Positions 12,964-24,999 of a DNA stretch of 64,000 bases are shown here, piece by piece. The position numbers and the translations under genes were made by a program. The DNA is from Harmothoe impar (Eukaryota > Annelida > Polychaeta > Phyllodocida > Polynoidae). Under the pieces are notes generated by a model. It searched no databases. It saw nothing but the letters and a program-made list of their open reading frames with translations, and was not told the DNA's origin. The stretch is from the NCBI GenBank assembly GCA_947462335.1, contig OX381707.1:59745773-59809772 (forward strand), read 5' to 3'. How positions within the stretch are numbered: the stretch's first letter is position 1; every line of letters starts with the position of its first letter.

Positions 12964-14509
12964 GAGCAGCTCACACTGGTCACCTCGCCCTTGAGCCGCT
13001 CCCATGATGACACCAAATGAGCAGCTCCCTTCATGGGAGCAGGTCAGGCACCAAACATGCTTAGGGAGTAAGCCCCATGAGCTGCTCTCCCTCTATGGCA
13101 GCTAAAAGGCATTGGCACCAGTCTGTCCCCATGTGACATGTCACAGCTTCCTCCACCACAGCAATATGGAAATATGCCTCCTTCATGTTCCTTGTGTATG
13201 CATGTACTGCTCACATGCATGGCATGACAAGAGATAGTATTGAGAATGCAATAGTATAGGGAACCCTCCATCTGACTCCATGAATATCATATGAGACGGA
13301 TTGCATAAAGGCATGTAGATCTGGGAACAGGGCCAGTGGAGGACAATATTCAGAAGGCCGTATATAGCAACAAGAGAACACAGGTCAATGCAGGCTTCGC
13401 TGTGCATGGGACATAGGGGTTATAAGGACCTTTTCTGTAGGGCTTTGGTCTGAGATAAATGATAGAGAGGTTTGATACAATACCACACTGTCAGCAAAAG
13501 GTCGACAAAGGCTATTGTCACTTTCACCAGGAATTGCATGTATGCAAATGACCAACTAGCCTCCATGTTCTAAAGGAAATACAAAAGCTAGCAGCCTAGA
13601 ATCGGTTGCTTCTCAGTAGCCCTGTTGCTGGACTGGGAATGGCACGGACAGAGAGAGTAGGCCTGTGATGGGGCTGATGCTGGGAAAGAGGTCTGTGTGT
13701 GGTGGTGTGGAGGGCAAGGTTGGGTGGAGGGGGGAGAGTTGCTGTGATCCCGCATAGGGCTAATGATGATCGTCAAAGGCGCCGACTGGGCTTTGAAAGA
13801 GCTGCTCAGGCACCTCCCCCACCCACAGCCACACCCCCATCCCTGGGCACCCCCCCCCCCTACCCCACACACACGGCCGCAGTTTGCAGCCCTTTGATGC
13901 GGCCTGGGAGCGGCTACCAATACGCTCGGCCAGGTTTTCATCGCTCCAATAAAGATTTCACCGCCGGCGAGCAGCTCGAGTGCATTCCAATAGTTATTTC
14001 TGGGTCCCGCGGCAATGGGCAAGGTCAGCACTGCCATGTTCTTGGGGGTGGGAGAGAGAGGGTAGCAGGGCAGTGGGTGATGATGTGAGGGGGGGGGGGG
14101 GGTGGGGGGAGGGGAGATCAGGAACTTAGGGTTGATTTTGAAGAAGGGAAAACTGTCAGATATAAGATACCATATGGGGATAGAAACAGAGAGGTTGAGA
14201 AAAGACAAGAACCAGCATGACGGCTGTTAATCATTATATTGAAAGACCAAAGACGGAACGAGCAGGAAACAAGTCAATAATGGTCTGGTTATATACCAGC
14301 TAGACCCCTCATATCGGGATCTGTCCTAAACATGAAGTAGCAGTATGTACAGTGGTTATCATGCTGGCTTTGAGAGAAGGTGACCTGGTATATGGTAAAT
14401 GGCGAAATAGTAGGCGGGACTAGAGTCAGGCAGGTGCTGGTGGTGTTGGTCCTCTGTTATTAGAGACTGGTATAGCCTGAGGACATTGCCTTTGTATGAA
14501 GAGCAGCTC
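12964..14509. repeat. GAGCWGCTC motif cluster 3
   Basis: Six exact copies: GAGCAGCTC at 12964-12972, 13019-13027, 13969-13977 and 14501-14509, and GAGCTGCTC at 13079-13087 and 13799-13807. A one-mismatch copy (GAGCCGCTC) lies near 12992. Both orientations are mixed and flanks are unrelated. Confidence 0.85.
14089..14115 (+). repeat. poly-G run
   Basis: About 22 G broken once by T. It is next to a C-rich stretch at 13848-13860, and together they produce a proline/glycine-rich spurious frame on the minus strand. Confidence 0.9.
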
Positions 14510-15424
14510 CTTATTATGCCCTATAACTATAGTGAGTGGCTCAGGCCAGGTTCCTGTTGCTATATCTACTCTCGGGAAATAGATCATACAGTCATGTCAT
14601 GAGATTTCTAGGTCTATTTTGTTTTCAGCACTATGAATTAAATTATAGCACAAACTATATACTTATTATATAACAAATCGGAGAACGATTTCAATCATTG
14701 TGACAGTTATTTTTTTCAGCCACTGCCCTACAACAACGACGATATAATATTGTTATATTAAACCCATCAGAAAAAGACGTGGATTATGATTGATCGTCAC
14801 TACAAGGACTAAATCGTATACAAGAAATAGAACACTAGGGTACAGAACCTGTGTTTTTCCTTATCATTTTCCACATTTTCAAGGTGAACCTGTACTTCTT
14901 ACATAAATGCCGGTAATAGTGGCAGCAAATGAAGGGGTAGGGATGCATGTGAACCTTTATACTAAACTACTGTGCTTCCACCTTTGCCTTTCTGGGAAAG
15001 CTAACTTCCATAGCTGCCTTATAGGGGTGGGTATATAGGGGTGCTAGATACATGTATTATAGTTGTAACGGACCGGGTGGAAGTTATGTCTATGCTGGTA
15101 GAATCATTTACTTGTACGTGTATGTAGGCCCTATATGTTTAACGGCCAAACAGACGGATTTGGAATTGTCTTGGCCGGGTCAGTTGGTTTCACTTAAAAG
15201 TAGATACTTCCCCGATGTATATTAGTTAGATATAGTTTGGCATTATAAACTACAGTAGTATTATTTCATTTTTGCTTTTCTGGGGCAGAAGTAGTTGCCA
15301 CAGGTATAACAGAGTCTCAACACCCCGGATGTATACCAACCTGAATATCATATGCATATATGGAGGAGAGTGACAGCATTGGCAATCACTACGGTGACCT
15401 TAGGATGCCACCAACGGGACGCAG

Positions 15425-16093
15425 CAGCCGCAAGATGGCGGGAATGCAGTTTCCGGTTCCGCTGGCCGTATCCAGAACGAGACTGTCAGAGCTAATCAAG
15501 GTGGCCTTTCTGTGTTCAGCCCCAGTGCGCGTGTTAATGGCCGGGGGCATCCTAAGTAATTGCCAATCGTAGGTTTCAGGGGGAAGGGCCTCCCCGATCT
15601 CAACAAGCTCCCACATACTGACTAGAATTTGGGAGGCCAGGGGGACGCTCCTGAATCAGAAATGGGAACGGGGAATCAGCGAACGGGGGAGAGGGAGAGA
15701 AGGACGGAGGGACTGGAGGAGTGATGGAGAGGGGAGGAAGGAAGGAAGAATTAAGTTCGTGATCAAGAGGGTTATAGGCGGGGTGGCAATGAGGTACAAT
15801 GTAGATGGAGGGTGAAAGGGGGATGTTGCATGCTAGGACTATATATAGAGGGGTATGTTAACGCATCCAGGTTTGCAATTTTCTTTTTGCCCGCAGAAAT
15901 TGAAGACAGCTGAAGGCTTAGGGGATGTAAGTACATATACAGGAAAGGAGAGATTGATTTGGGGAGGAAAGTCAGGAAGGGGACAATGAAATAAAATAGA
16001 TGCAAAATAAGGGGGATCGAACATCAGCCATTACGGATGCGCCTGCGTCCCTCAAACAAGATGGCAACCTATCTGGGCCGCTAGCGCATGCGC
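15425..16093. promoter_or_regulatory. promoter-like island with YY1 and NRF1 words
   Basis: CAAGATGGCG at 15431-15440 and AAGATGGCAAC at 16058-16068 match the YY1 core (AARATGGC). GCGCATGCGC at 16084-16093 is the NRF1 palindrome core. The segments around 15410-15620 and 16025-16125 are locally CpG-richer than their surroundings. Known: this combination marks TATA-less promoters in vertebrates and many other animals. No associated first exon could be established. Confidence 0.4.
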
Positions 16094-18355
16094 TGTGTGC
16101 CTGATCCTGCTGGGCGCGGCAACAACTTTTCAATTAGCCAATCAAACCCAATTTTCTGGACGCTAATCCGGCTCATTAAAAATGAAAAGTACGGTGAGGA
16201 AAAGAAGGCTGAGTGTGGGAAAAGAAAAGAGGAACTACCCACAGATGGCCGGATGCCTTTATCCTCTCTAACGGTGGCAGATTGAATTCTGGTCGAGTTG
16301 CTGGTACCAAAATGTCAATTATTTCCTCATAGACAGAGGGGGAAGAGGGGATCTGCCCAGAGTTTGGTATAAACTCTATTATAAAGTCGGAATTCAGAAT
16401 CCCTAACTCTATTGCTGAACCTGGGATCCTGAAGCTACATTGGTGGCTGTATGTTTGTTCTGAATATTGAGACAAAAATAATGGCTACTTTCACATCTAC
16501 CTGTTGCTTTATGTAGACTCTTCTGTAGTTAGAATGGAGCACATTGAGGATTTGTTTAAGGAGTGTGAGAGAAGTGTTTGTTCAATAAAAAGCCTATGGA
16601 ACTGTTTAATCTGGCAGCTATGCCCCAACACCCAAACACAACAGTAGCATAAGAACACCACTACATACCACTACCTATATATATACATACACACACACTA
16701 AAACCACTATTCTCTCTATATACCTGACAAAACCTACATTTTTCTCACACAGACATGTAGACTCACTTAGAAAAATGGCTCCTGGGTCTACCCCCTCCTC
16801 CCTTCCCACCAATGTCCCAGACTGCTAATAGAGTGCATGTGGATGGTGTGAGGAGGAGGTGAATAAACTCCTTGCAAACATTTCAGTAGTTTTCATTGTA
16901 TGTAAATGGTATGTCTACACTGCCTGGTCAGTTATGGCCACTCCAGAGACCGCCACTGACTAGCCACTAGCCAGACAGTGGCCAATACCCTCAGGCGCCA
17001 TGACACTTCTTCTTGTCTTTTTTTCTTAAAAGGACTCTTTTTGTGAAGGTGAGTGTGCCTCCTTCTTTCACTAACTCTTTCATCTGGTTTCTCACCGGCC
17101 AGCACGGTCCTTAAATAGGTAAAGTGTTTGGTTGGAGGCCGTGTCTGCCCACTATGCAGATGTCCCCAGGAAGGACAGGAGAAGGCACTCAAATAAAAGT
17201 AAGCTTCATTTGGCTGTTTACTGACTGAATGGCAGAAAGCTCTTTAGGGTTGAAGGAAAGTGAAGTGGGGAAAAAAGCAATGGTAGTGGTGCATTGCTAT
17301 TTAGGCATGTACGGTACTGAGGTTGTAATGTAAATATACTGCTCCCAACTGCTTGGTTGATCAATCACATGAGTCTATCAGAGTAATTGAAATGTACTCA
17401 GCACTGTAGGCTAATGGTAGCTTCCCTTTGTCCCGGCTTAGAGAATGCGAATCCTTAGTAAGCCAAGCTTCTGTCATTGTATTTTGTAGCTATAGAAAAT
17501 CCTGTTAGATATCAGCACCATACTTATAATAAGCAGTGCATGTTTCGACCAATGAGCGGCCAGTCTATGGGTCAGCCGTCCATCACACATTCACATGACA
17601 GTACAGTGAGACTTTACTACGTCATAAATAGCGGCAGGCTGTGACAAATCAGCCTTTAGATACAGACTATTTAACTAGCTGTCACTGCGGTATGTGTCTA
17701 TCCAGATTAGTGGTAAGCCGTCCCTTCTGTGACATTGTTTTATACACACCGGTGACACCCAGCCATACCTATACACCACCACCCCTACAGTCTGACCTCT
17801 ACACTGACCCCTCAGGTCATAGGGGTCATGGGGTCAGTGCTAAATATTGCTATCAGACGGCTAAGAGGTCACTCAATGAATTTCTTGCGGCGATGACATG
17901 TTTTATGCATAGGAACTGGAGGAGTAGAGGCCCACACACGACTGCCACTTCTGTGAACCTCCTAATGTAGACTTGTGATGAGGAGTACTCTTGTCGTGAT
18001 TTATGAGATATATACCTAATATATTAACGGCGTTTCAAGGGTTCTAAGGGCCAAGTTGACAGCTGACAATGACATCAGGGTTGTCATGGCCATCTGACGT
18101 ATACATAGGCTAAGTGCACTATGGGCAGTGTACTGTTGAAGCCTGTATGGGTGCTTCTATGTTAAACTGGGAGTACAACGACCTCATTTATCACTAATTG
18201 TCTGCTAATTCAATGTTTTACTGGAGGGAGCACCCCAGGGCTTCAGATACCATCATTCATGAGGAAAATACGACAGCATCGCCATGGGAAATGAAAATAG
18301 TAGAAGGTAGAAATAGGGGGAAGCAGATAATGTTGTTGTAAGAATAGCTACCAAC

Positions 18356-18451
18356 CCAGTGGGTACATGAATCACTTCAGCGTGAATCAACATTGGCAAA
18401 TAGTTGATCAATGTTGATCCAATGTTGAATTGATTCATGTATTCTCACTGA
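18356..18451. mobile_element. CCAGTGGG-type palindromic MITE, copy 2
   Basis: Starts CCAGTGGGTACATGAATCA and ends TGATTCATGTATTCTCACTG, an imperfect inverted pair, with paired AATCAACATTG and CAATGTTGAT words inside. It shares the terminal word, length and internal ATCAACATTG palindromes with 6009-6098. Confidence 0.6.
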
Positions 18452-18862
18452 GAAGGGAGTCTGTAGAAGAGCTGCAAAAAGACAAAGGGCAAAACAAAGG
18501 GATCAAGATAGGATCTGACATGGCTCTCTTATACATCACCACGCTCAGATCAGAATACACCCAGGGTCATCTGTAACCGTAGCAGAGCCCTAGTCTGGAT
18601 TAAGGGTGTCATTATGTGCTCCTGGAGTCACGAGGGGAGCCCGGGAGGAACGTGCTCAGGCTACTGGTACCTGGGCCCACCCTCTGGGCGGCATGCCAGG
18701 CCTTCTCCAGGTCCACACAAGGTCATACCTTTGGTCACTAATTACTATTTCTTTACTGGCATCAGTTCCATCTGGCTTCCACCGGGCAGGATCCAAGTTG
18801 TAGTGAGATATGGCCGTTTTCTCACTCTCCCAACAGTCTGAGTGATAGGCTGGTTATTATGG

Positions 18863-19039
18863 GAAATAAATAGACAGAGCTGCACGCTAAAGTGACTGAG
18901 TCTGTGGTTAGTGCACGAGCAGTGCTTGGGCCGTATTGCACGCTGGCCGTAGGGCCCTCCTAGTGCAATACGGCCCAAGCACTGCAAGTGCACTAACCAT
19001 AGACGAGGTCACTTTTAAGTGACGCTCTGTATTTATTTC
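18863..19039. mobile_element. 177-bp foldback element
   Basis: Two arms of about 78 bases form an imperfect inverted repeat running from GAAATAAATA at the left to ATTTATTTC at the right. A perfect 22-bp stem pairs 18919-18940 with 18964-18985. The core of the left arm reads GCAGTGCTTGGGCCGTATTG. The left arm also contains TGTGGTTAGTGCAC, repeated inverted on the right with one change. No coding capacity. Confidence 0.8.
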
Positions 19040-19131
19040 AGGGTATTTCGATCTAAAAGAGATTTGCAGACCATGTTTGCTTACTTCCACGATGTTTATT
19101 TACTTCCGTGGTGTTTGTTAATTTCCGTCGG

Positions 19132-19165
19132 CCGCCATTTTGAATTCCGCATAGGTCACGTGACC
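19132..19165. promoter_or_regulatory. YY1-type site plus GGTCACGTGACC palindrome
   Basis: CCGCCATTTT (19132-19141) is the reverse complement of a YY1-type AAAATGGCGG. Twelve bases on, GGTCACGTGACC (19154-19165) is a perfect 12-bp palindrome containing GTCACGTGAC, the E-box bound by MiT/TFE factors in lysosomal gene promoters and similar to USF sites. Short GC-rich repeats follow (CGACCCCAT twice, GCGTGAAATAC twice). Confidence 0.4.
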
Positions 19166-20162
19166 CTCGGTAGCGTAGCGACCCCATGGCGACCCCATAG
19201 CGACACCCCACCTTCCTTGGGAGCGTGAAATACAGCCAGAGCGTGAAATACGGCCGAGGGTTATTCCACGCCTTACTGGCATACGACACTCCCATAGGTT
19301 TAACATTGACAGTCCGTATTCACCATGAAATAATAGGTACAACCTAGTAATCGTGCTCGTGAGCGCTTCAGCTTGAGGCATTGGGTGCGTATATATTTAC
19401 ATATATTTATATATATACAGTGAATTAGGATTGCCCTAAACGGTGTATTTTTGGTCCCAAACTGCTCTGACATTTAAACCTATCTAGGTATGTACAGTTC
19501 CCCCTAAACACTGCAAAATGATGTATGGGATGCACTATAGCCCATCCATGCTCGCCATTCCTCTTCCTGTTTGACGGATGAGTGCATTGTGAGTGTGTGT
19601 TTGGGGGGGGGGGGATATACCCCAGGCCCTGAGTTTGATGTTGGAAGAGGAAGGTATTGGGGTAGGGTAATTTTATAGCCACTGGAGCTGTATGCTAACC
19701 TTGCTCCCACTAAACTACAGGCAAAGCACCTCACCCCCACTCCACGCCATCCCAACTCCATGACTTCACGATGACAAACGACCACAAACAATTACCCAAC
19801 CACCCTCCTCTAAAGAGGCTAAACACGTCGGTGTAGGACATACATCATACTCTATGGCCCCTTGTTAAGCGCCTATACATATGGGAGGGACATGATTGTC
19901 CTAATATTATGGCGATAAAGTAATTATGGCTACAGCATATTACTAATCACAAGCAATTAATCTATAGGGAGGCTGTCCCCATAGAGCTAGATCGGTCTGG
20001 TACAAACATAGGCTAAAATATATGTGCTTACACTTTTCCCCCTTGCTAATATCGGCTGAACAGATTGCTGTTGATGTTACGATAAGTGTGCCATTGGCAG
20101 CATTGGTTTACAAAATGTATTGTATTGGTGGTTTGTATGATTGAAAAGGCCCTCGTACCAAT

Positions 20163-20762
20163 CTAAATCCCCGGCCCCCGCACTTAGTCTCTTCCCGTAC
20201 ACCATCAGCGTTAAAAAAACGCTGATTAAGGGGGTAATTTTTCTCAAAATCCGCGGATCAGTGTTTTAAAGAATAGGGGGTGTTTTCTTAAAGCACCCCC
20301 TGTGAAAATTGAAAAGGAGGGTGTTTTTTTACTGCCGAGTCTGTGTAAATGGGAAAAGGGGGTATTTTTTTGCAAAGATTAAATGACAAAGGAGGTAGCA
20401 GATGGTTGTTGCTGGTCACTACCAGCATGTTTTACACAGCCCTCTGAATGCCCACTGGACATAGCATCTCCTCTCTGGATGGACATAATCCTTATTATAA
20501 AGGAATGATATCTTTGTTTTTATTGATGTTGAAATGTAGTGAGTTGCTGACGATGTCAGCATTTACAGAGAAAGGGTTTCAGGATCTAAAGATGTCAGCG
20601 TTTCTCTGAAATAGGGGTACTTTTTAGGCTCTTAAAATCTGTGATTTTGCCATAAAAAGGGGCATTATTTAGGTTAGAAATCAGTGGAAAGGGGGTACTT
20701 TTGAAAAAGCCATAACGCTGATGGTGTCGGGACTAGTGTAGAGTGCGGGGGCCGGGTCTAAA
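20163..20762. mobile_element. 600-bp MITE with about 50-bp terminal inverted repeats
   Basis: The left end contains CGGCCCCCGCACTTAGTCT and CACCATCAGCGTT. The right end carries their imperfect inverted complement (AACGCTGATGGTG, then GAGTGCGGGGGCCGGGTCTA). A second small palindrome, TCAGCGTT-aaaaa-AACGCTGA, follows the left end. The interior repeats runs of AAAAGGGGG followed by T-rich stretches. No open frame. Confidence 0.75.
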
Positions 20763-21007
20763 TCATTATGATAAGTATCAAAAGCATTCAGTTTGGCTAA
20801 TGGTGATTTTCGATAGCAGTTTATGAATAAATGTAATGGGGAAAATGTCATCCCTTTTTAATCCAATGGTTTCTTTTTACAATGCCATTGTCAATGGAAT
20901 TGATGAAGACGCAAATCTGACTTGGAAAACGTCTTTGGTAACTCTGTCCCTTGTATATCTATTTGGCTAACGATAATTTTCCCCTAAACTATTTCATGTA
21001 AGGTAAG

Positions 21008-21126
21008 GGTCACCGTCCACAGAGCATAAATCGGCCGTATACGGCCATTCTATACACAAAATTTACATAGGGAATGTATGGCGATTTTCTTGATATGCGG
21101 CCGATTTATGTTCTGTGGACGGTGGC
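21008..21126. mobile_element. 119-bp foldback element
   Basis: The left arm from 21008 includes CACCGTCCACAGAGCATAAA and TCGGCCGTAT. The right arm to 21126 is its inverted complement with about three mismatches over 34 bases. The loop is AT-rich. No target duplication identified. Confidence 0.75.
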
Positions 21127-21915
21127 CATAATTGGACAAATATACTTTTAAGATGTTTCTATTTAGAAATGATATGATTTATCAAAGACATTTTAACTTC
21201 TAATGTTACCACCACTTTTCCTGATGATAGCAGATCAGAGGTTCTCTCAACATAACAGAATGTAACATCAAGAGAATATTACTATGTATCAAGGAATTGG
21301 CGCCAATTAGAGAGATGGAAGTGAGGCTGAGCAAAAGTCGTCTGTTCAGCAAAACACCTATGATCACTTTTACAGACCTAAATCTGTAATCAGCACCAGG
21401 ACATCCATATTATGATGGTATTCAGGTGCTGCACCCCTTTAGTAATCAGACCCTTGCTTGTAGGTAAGCCCCCACTTGTTGTGAGGGCACCACAAACATG
21501 GAGCAAACCTGACAAAGTGATCAGTAAAGTTTCTGCTCACTTCTCTCACGCTCTCTCTTCTTTCTTTGCTCTCAGTGCTGTCAATGGGGGCCAAGAGGAG
21601 ACCATCCGGTCAAACACCAGGTCGTCCGCCATTAGGCAGATGAGACGCCATCTTGTGTGCATTGTGGGATCGATGCTGAGTGGAACGCTGATAAAAGCAA
21701 AAATCCTAAACCTGATTTCAAAGTGTGAAACTCCCTCGAAAAAGTCACATTTAGGAATACCGCGTATGCCTACTGGTTCTATTCTATTCAGAAAGTTGAG
21801 AAAGGTGTTCAGCTGGTGCCTAAATGATGTCTATCCGTACTTTATAATGTTTAAGCCGCAGTATTTAGGTGATGGCTCTTCCTGAGGCCCTCTTAGTACT
21901 GATTAAACATGCTCT

Positions 21916-21924
21916 GAGCAGCTC
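21916..21924 (+). repeat. single GAGCAGCTC site
   Basis: Exact copy, with a one-mismatch copy (AAGCAGCTC) 14 bases downstream. Confidence 0.8.
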
Positions 21925-22249
21925 CTTGGTCGGAAAGCAGCTCAGGCGTACATTGGGTGAGTGGGTCCGTGACCACCGTTCACGTGAGCAGATTGAGACA
22001 GACATTTTCCCACCTCTCACCTTTTCATGGATTCAAAGGAGGAGATCGAGAGTGAGCTCCTAGCCACTTCAGACACGTCAGAGTGTAAATTAGAGTGGCC
22101 TCGGTCTCAGAGTTACCTATACTTTCCTCAGTCACTTCTTATAGTATTAATCCATGATGGCCTGAGACTCAAGTTGGCCTTCCATATATTAATGCATTAT
22201 CGGTGGTGTCTTTTTGGCTAATTTGTTCTGCAAGCACTTGTAATACAGC

Positions 22250-24230
22250 AGCCTAAGCAACGTATTAACAAAATATGATCTGTGTACAATGCAAATATTC
22301 ATCAGTAAGCTACCGTTCACCTTGTAAACTATTTAAGGCCATTACACTGTGGAGTTTCATGGTCCTCCTGTAGAGACTCCGGGTAGAGACTCCTACACGT
22401 CTAGCCACCCCAACACTGAGCATTGTTCATTAGACGGGATATCCCCCATGTTCTGTGTTAGGAGTTCCATTCAACTGTGCCTGAAATGTAAAAGTGGGGG
22501 ATTTCCCTATCTACGTGTGGCATTTTACAGTCCTCCCCCTACTCCAGTCCTCCCACTGTAAAGGTCATAGGCCTACATGGTCCCTTGATTAAAACCCTGG
22601 ATCACTAAACCTCCTAATTATCACCCGAAACTGTCCCTCCGGGTGAGAGTCTGATTAAGACTTGCTGAAAAGTTCAAAAGTGTTGCATTCAGGATTTTAT
22701 CCGGCTGACGCCTAGCCGCTTGCCAATCTATTTTGCCTGAATCCTGTTTATAATTCTGATACAAATTGGGCCTTCCGTGAATTTCTTCTCACTTGATGCT
22801 GGCAGCTAAGTTTACCTATTTGATGATTAGGGCCTTTATTTTGTAGCAATTAATACACTATCTTTCTAACAACAATAGGTATGCCCTTAGAGATGCATTA
22901 GTACTGTTGATTATCCCAAAAGGATGGGTAGGGTGCTACGTAGGGGCATGGCCTTTGCCTATCTGTAACCTTTTAGGTGCACTATTGAATACTGGAAGTG
23001 ACATGGCGTAAGGGGTAATCCCATAATTGGTGTGGCCCATACAGATACAGTCTAATTGTAATTGGCTACTATAGTGGGAATATAGATTAGTGCTCTAAAT
23101 GTCTATTTTACCTTAACCACAACCATACCACCCTTAAAAATACCTTTACTGAGCCTCTGAATCCCAATCCCCTGTCATTGGTCTTTGCTTTGAGTCCCCC
23201 GTCTGCCATCTACCAGATAGTGATCCGCTTTAAATGCATTGGCAATGACTTCTGGCTTCTGTGAAGTCACTGAGGTGTGTCCATGCTCAGTGCCCGTGTA
23301 ATTAGTGAACCAAAAAGAAAGCCAAAACAGCCTCACTAGTAGTCCTGTCTGGCAGTTTCCTAATTTTAGAGTTGACATAAAAGGAAGAACTTTGGTTAGT
23401 TAGTGGGTGTATCTGCCGAAACATGTGTACCAGCTGTATAAGAGGCATATTTATAGACATGAAATAGGTAGAAAAGGAATCAATGTCAAAAACTTTTAAG
23501 AGAAGATGATGTATGACTTTTAATGAGTTTTCATGCGACAGGGTGGTTTCATCAGACCTTTTTGATCACCTTTACAACTTGAAAAGTTTTCGTTTCAATG
23601 ACATTTGCTTAAAGGGCATAAAGAAATTCATATAAGCCTTTAAATGACATTGAGCATTCATGTCTCCTATGATCGTCATGAATAATCATCATGATAATTA
23701 CTCATGCTCATTTCCCGCCCCATGCCATATTGCATGTCTCCTGTTTTTCTAACTACACTACAATGCAGGCAATATGTCATAATCCCTCCTTGATTCTGCG
23801 TAGATGTTGAGGCGGTTCACTCTCTGTACTCCCTCATGCGATTTAGACAATTGCCATGACATTATCAAAGCTACCCAACCCACATGATGATGGGTAAGCT
23901 CTACATAATAATATCCATGTATATTATAAATACCTGTAGCATACTAGACAGGTAGCTACATATATATACCTGCTGGTATGTGGTATAGTTGTCATCCCAG
24001 GAGGGGGGAGGAGGCAGGGAGGCCCGCAGGGAGGATAATATAAAGTGATGTAGCTGCGGGACTCCATGTCAGCAGTACTGCAGACGTCGTCAGCTCACTT
24101 AATACCATTTGATTTATACGCCTTTCTCCATGCTGTGACAGAGGAGGTGGGAACTGCCCTGCAGTATGTATGTATACATTGACTGAGGATAGGTACCAAA
24201 ATACCTAGGCCCCCACTCCTAAACCTGACC
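22250..24230. other. intronic segment, nothing recognised
   Basis: Unique-looking AT-rich DNA. One POU-type octamer ATGCAAAT at 22289-22296. No repeats, hairpins or exons that I could support. Confidence 0.5.
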
Positions 24231-24317
24231 CGCCTGTGTTGTGTACACTATAAGGCATCAATTTAGGTATCAGTATACATGTCTGGCTCAGGTCACACCA
24301 GAATGTGGGTTGTCTAT

Positions 24318-24992
24318 GAGCTGCTCTGTGGTAATGGTTACATTCAGGGAGCAGCTCAGTAAAGAGGAGGAGCTTATGGGTCTGTATGCATGTCTGTCCA
24401 TGGGCTCTGAATCGGCCAGTTTATTTGCATAACTAGGATGCCATTGATGGGGTAGTGTATTGGGCTGGGTGTATACATGAGGAAGGGGAGGAGCAGCTCA
24501 GGTGGAGCAGCTCAGTCTCACCTGTCTGAACAACTCACTACTGATACATGTACCCTCCTTTGACACAGGTGTGAGGTGTAGACAGGCCCACCCCAGCTAA
24601 AAGCCAAACAAAGATAAATATTGTAAGTCGCAAAAGTAGTGACAAAGACAGAATTACAATGCAAACCAGGAGTAGGAAGTTTGGCGTTTGAAAGTAAACG
24701 ACTCACTCAGATGCGTAACAATCAAATAGTTTATTGTTTTGACATTTTCCAATTTCTTCGAAAGGATACCGCACAAAAAAAGGAGAATTAAGGAAGGAGA
24801 AAAAATGTGAGTAGATAAAAAAAACTAGCTGCTCTGACTGCCTGTGGCATCGTATACACACATTATATACACATGGCAGCTGCTGCTTTACTTGTAATAG
24901 TGCAGGGTATGATGATAGCAGGGCTGGCTTCATGTGCCAACTGACTGTGCCTTATTGCCATCAGTCACAATCTGTTCTGCGCTGAGCTGCTC
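24318..24992. repeat. GAGCWGCTC motif cluster 4
   Basis: Five exact copies: GAGCTGCTC at 24318-24326 and 24984-24992, and GAGCAGCTC at 24349-24357, 24491-24499 and 24505-24513. The last two are 14 bases apart. Near-matches include TAGCTGCTC at about 24827. Confidence 0.85.
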
Positions 24993-24999
24993 TTTACAG

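Noticed and set aside
13588..14208. 206-codon minus-strand frame, longest in the window
   Set aside because: Pro/His/Gly runs come from C/G homopolymers; no domain, no splice logic.
15389..15616. 75-codon minus-strand ATG frame in the YY1/NRF1 island
   Set aside because: No recognised family and no clear splice donor; kept only as a note in the island finding.
21412..21885. 157-codon plus-strand frame
   Set aside because: Residue mix looks random, no motif; starts without a convincing context.
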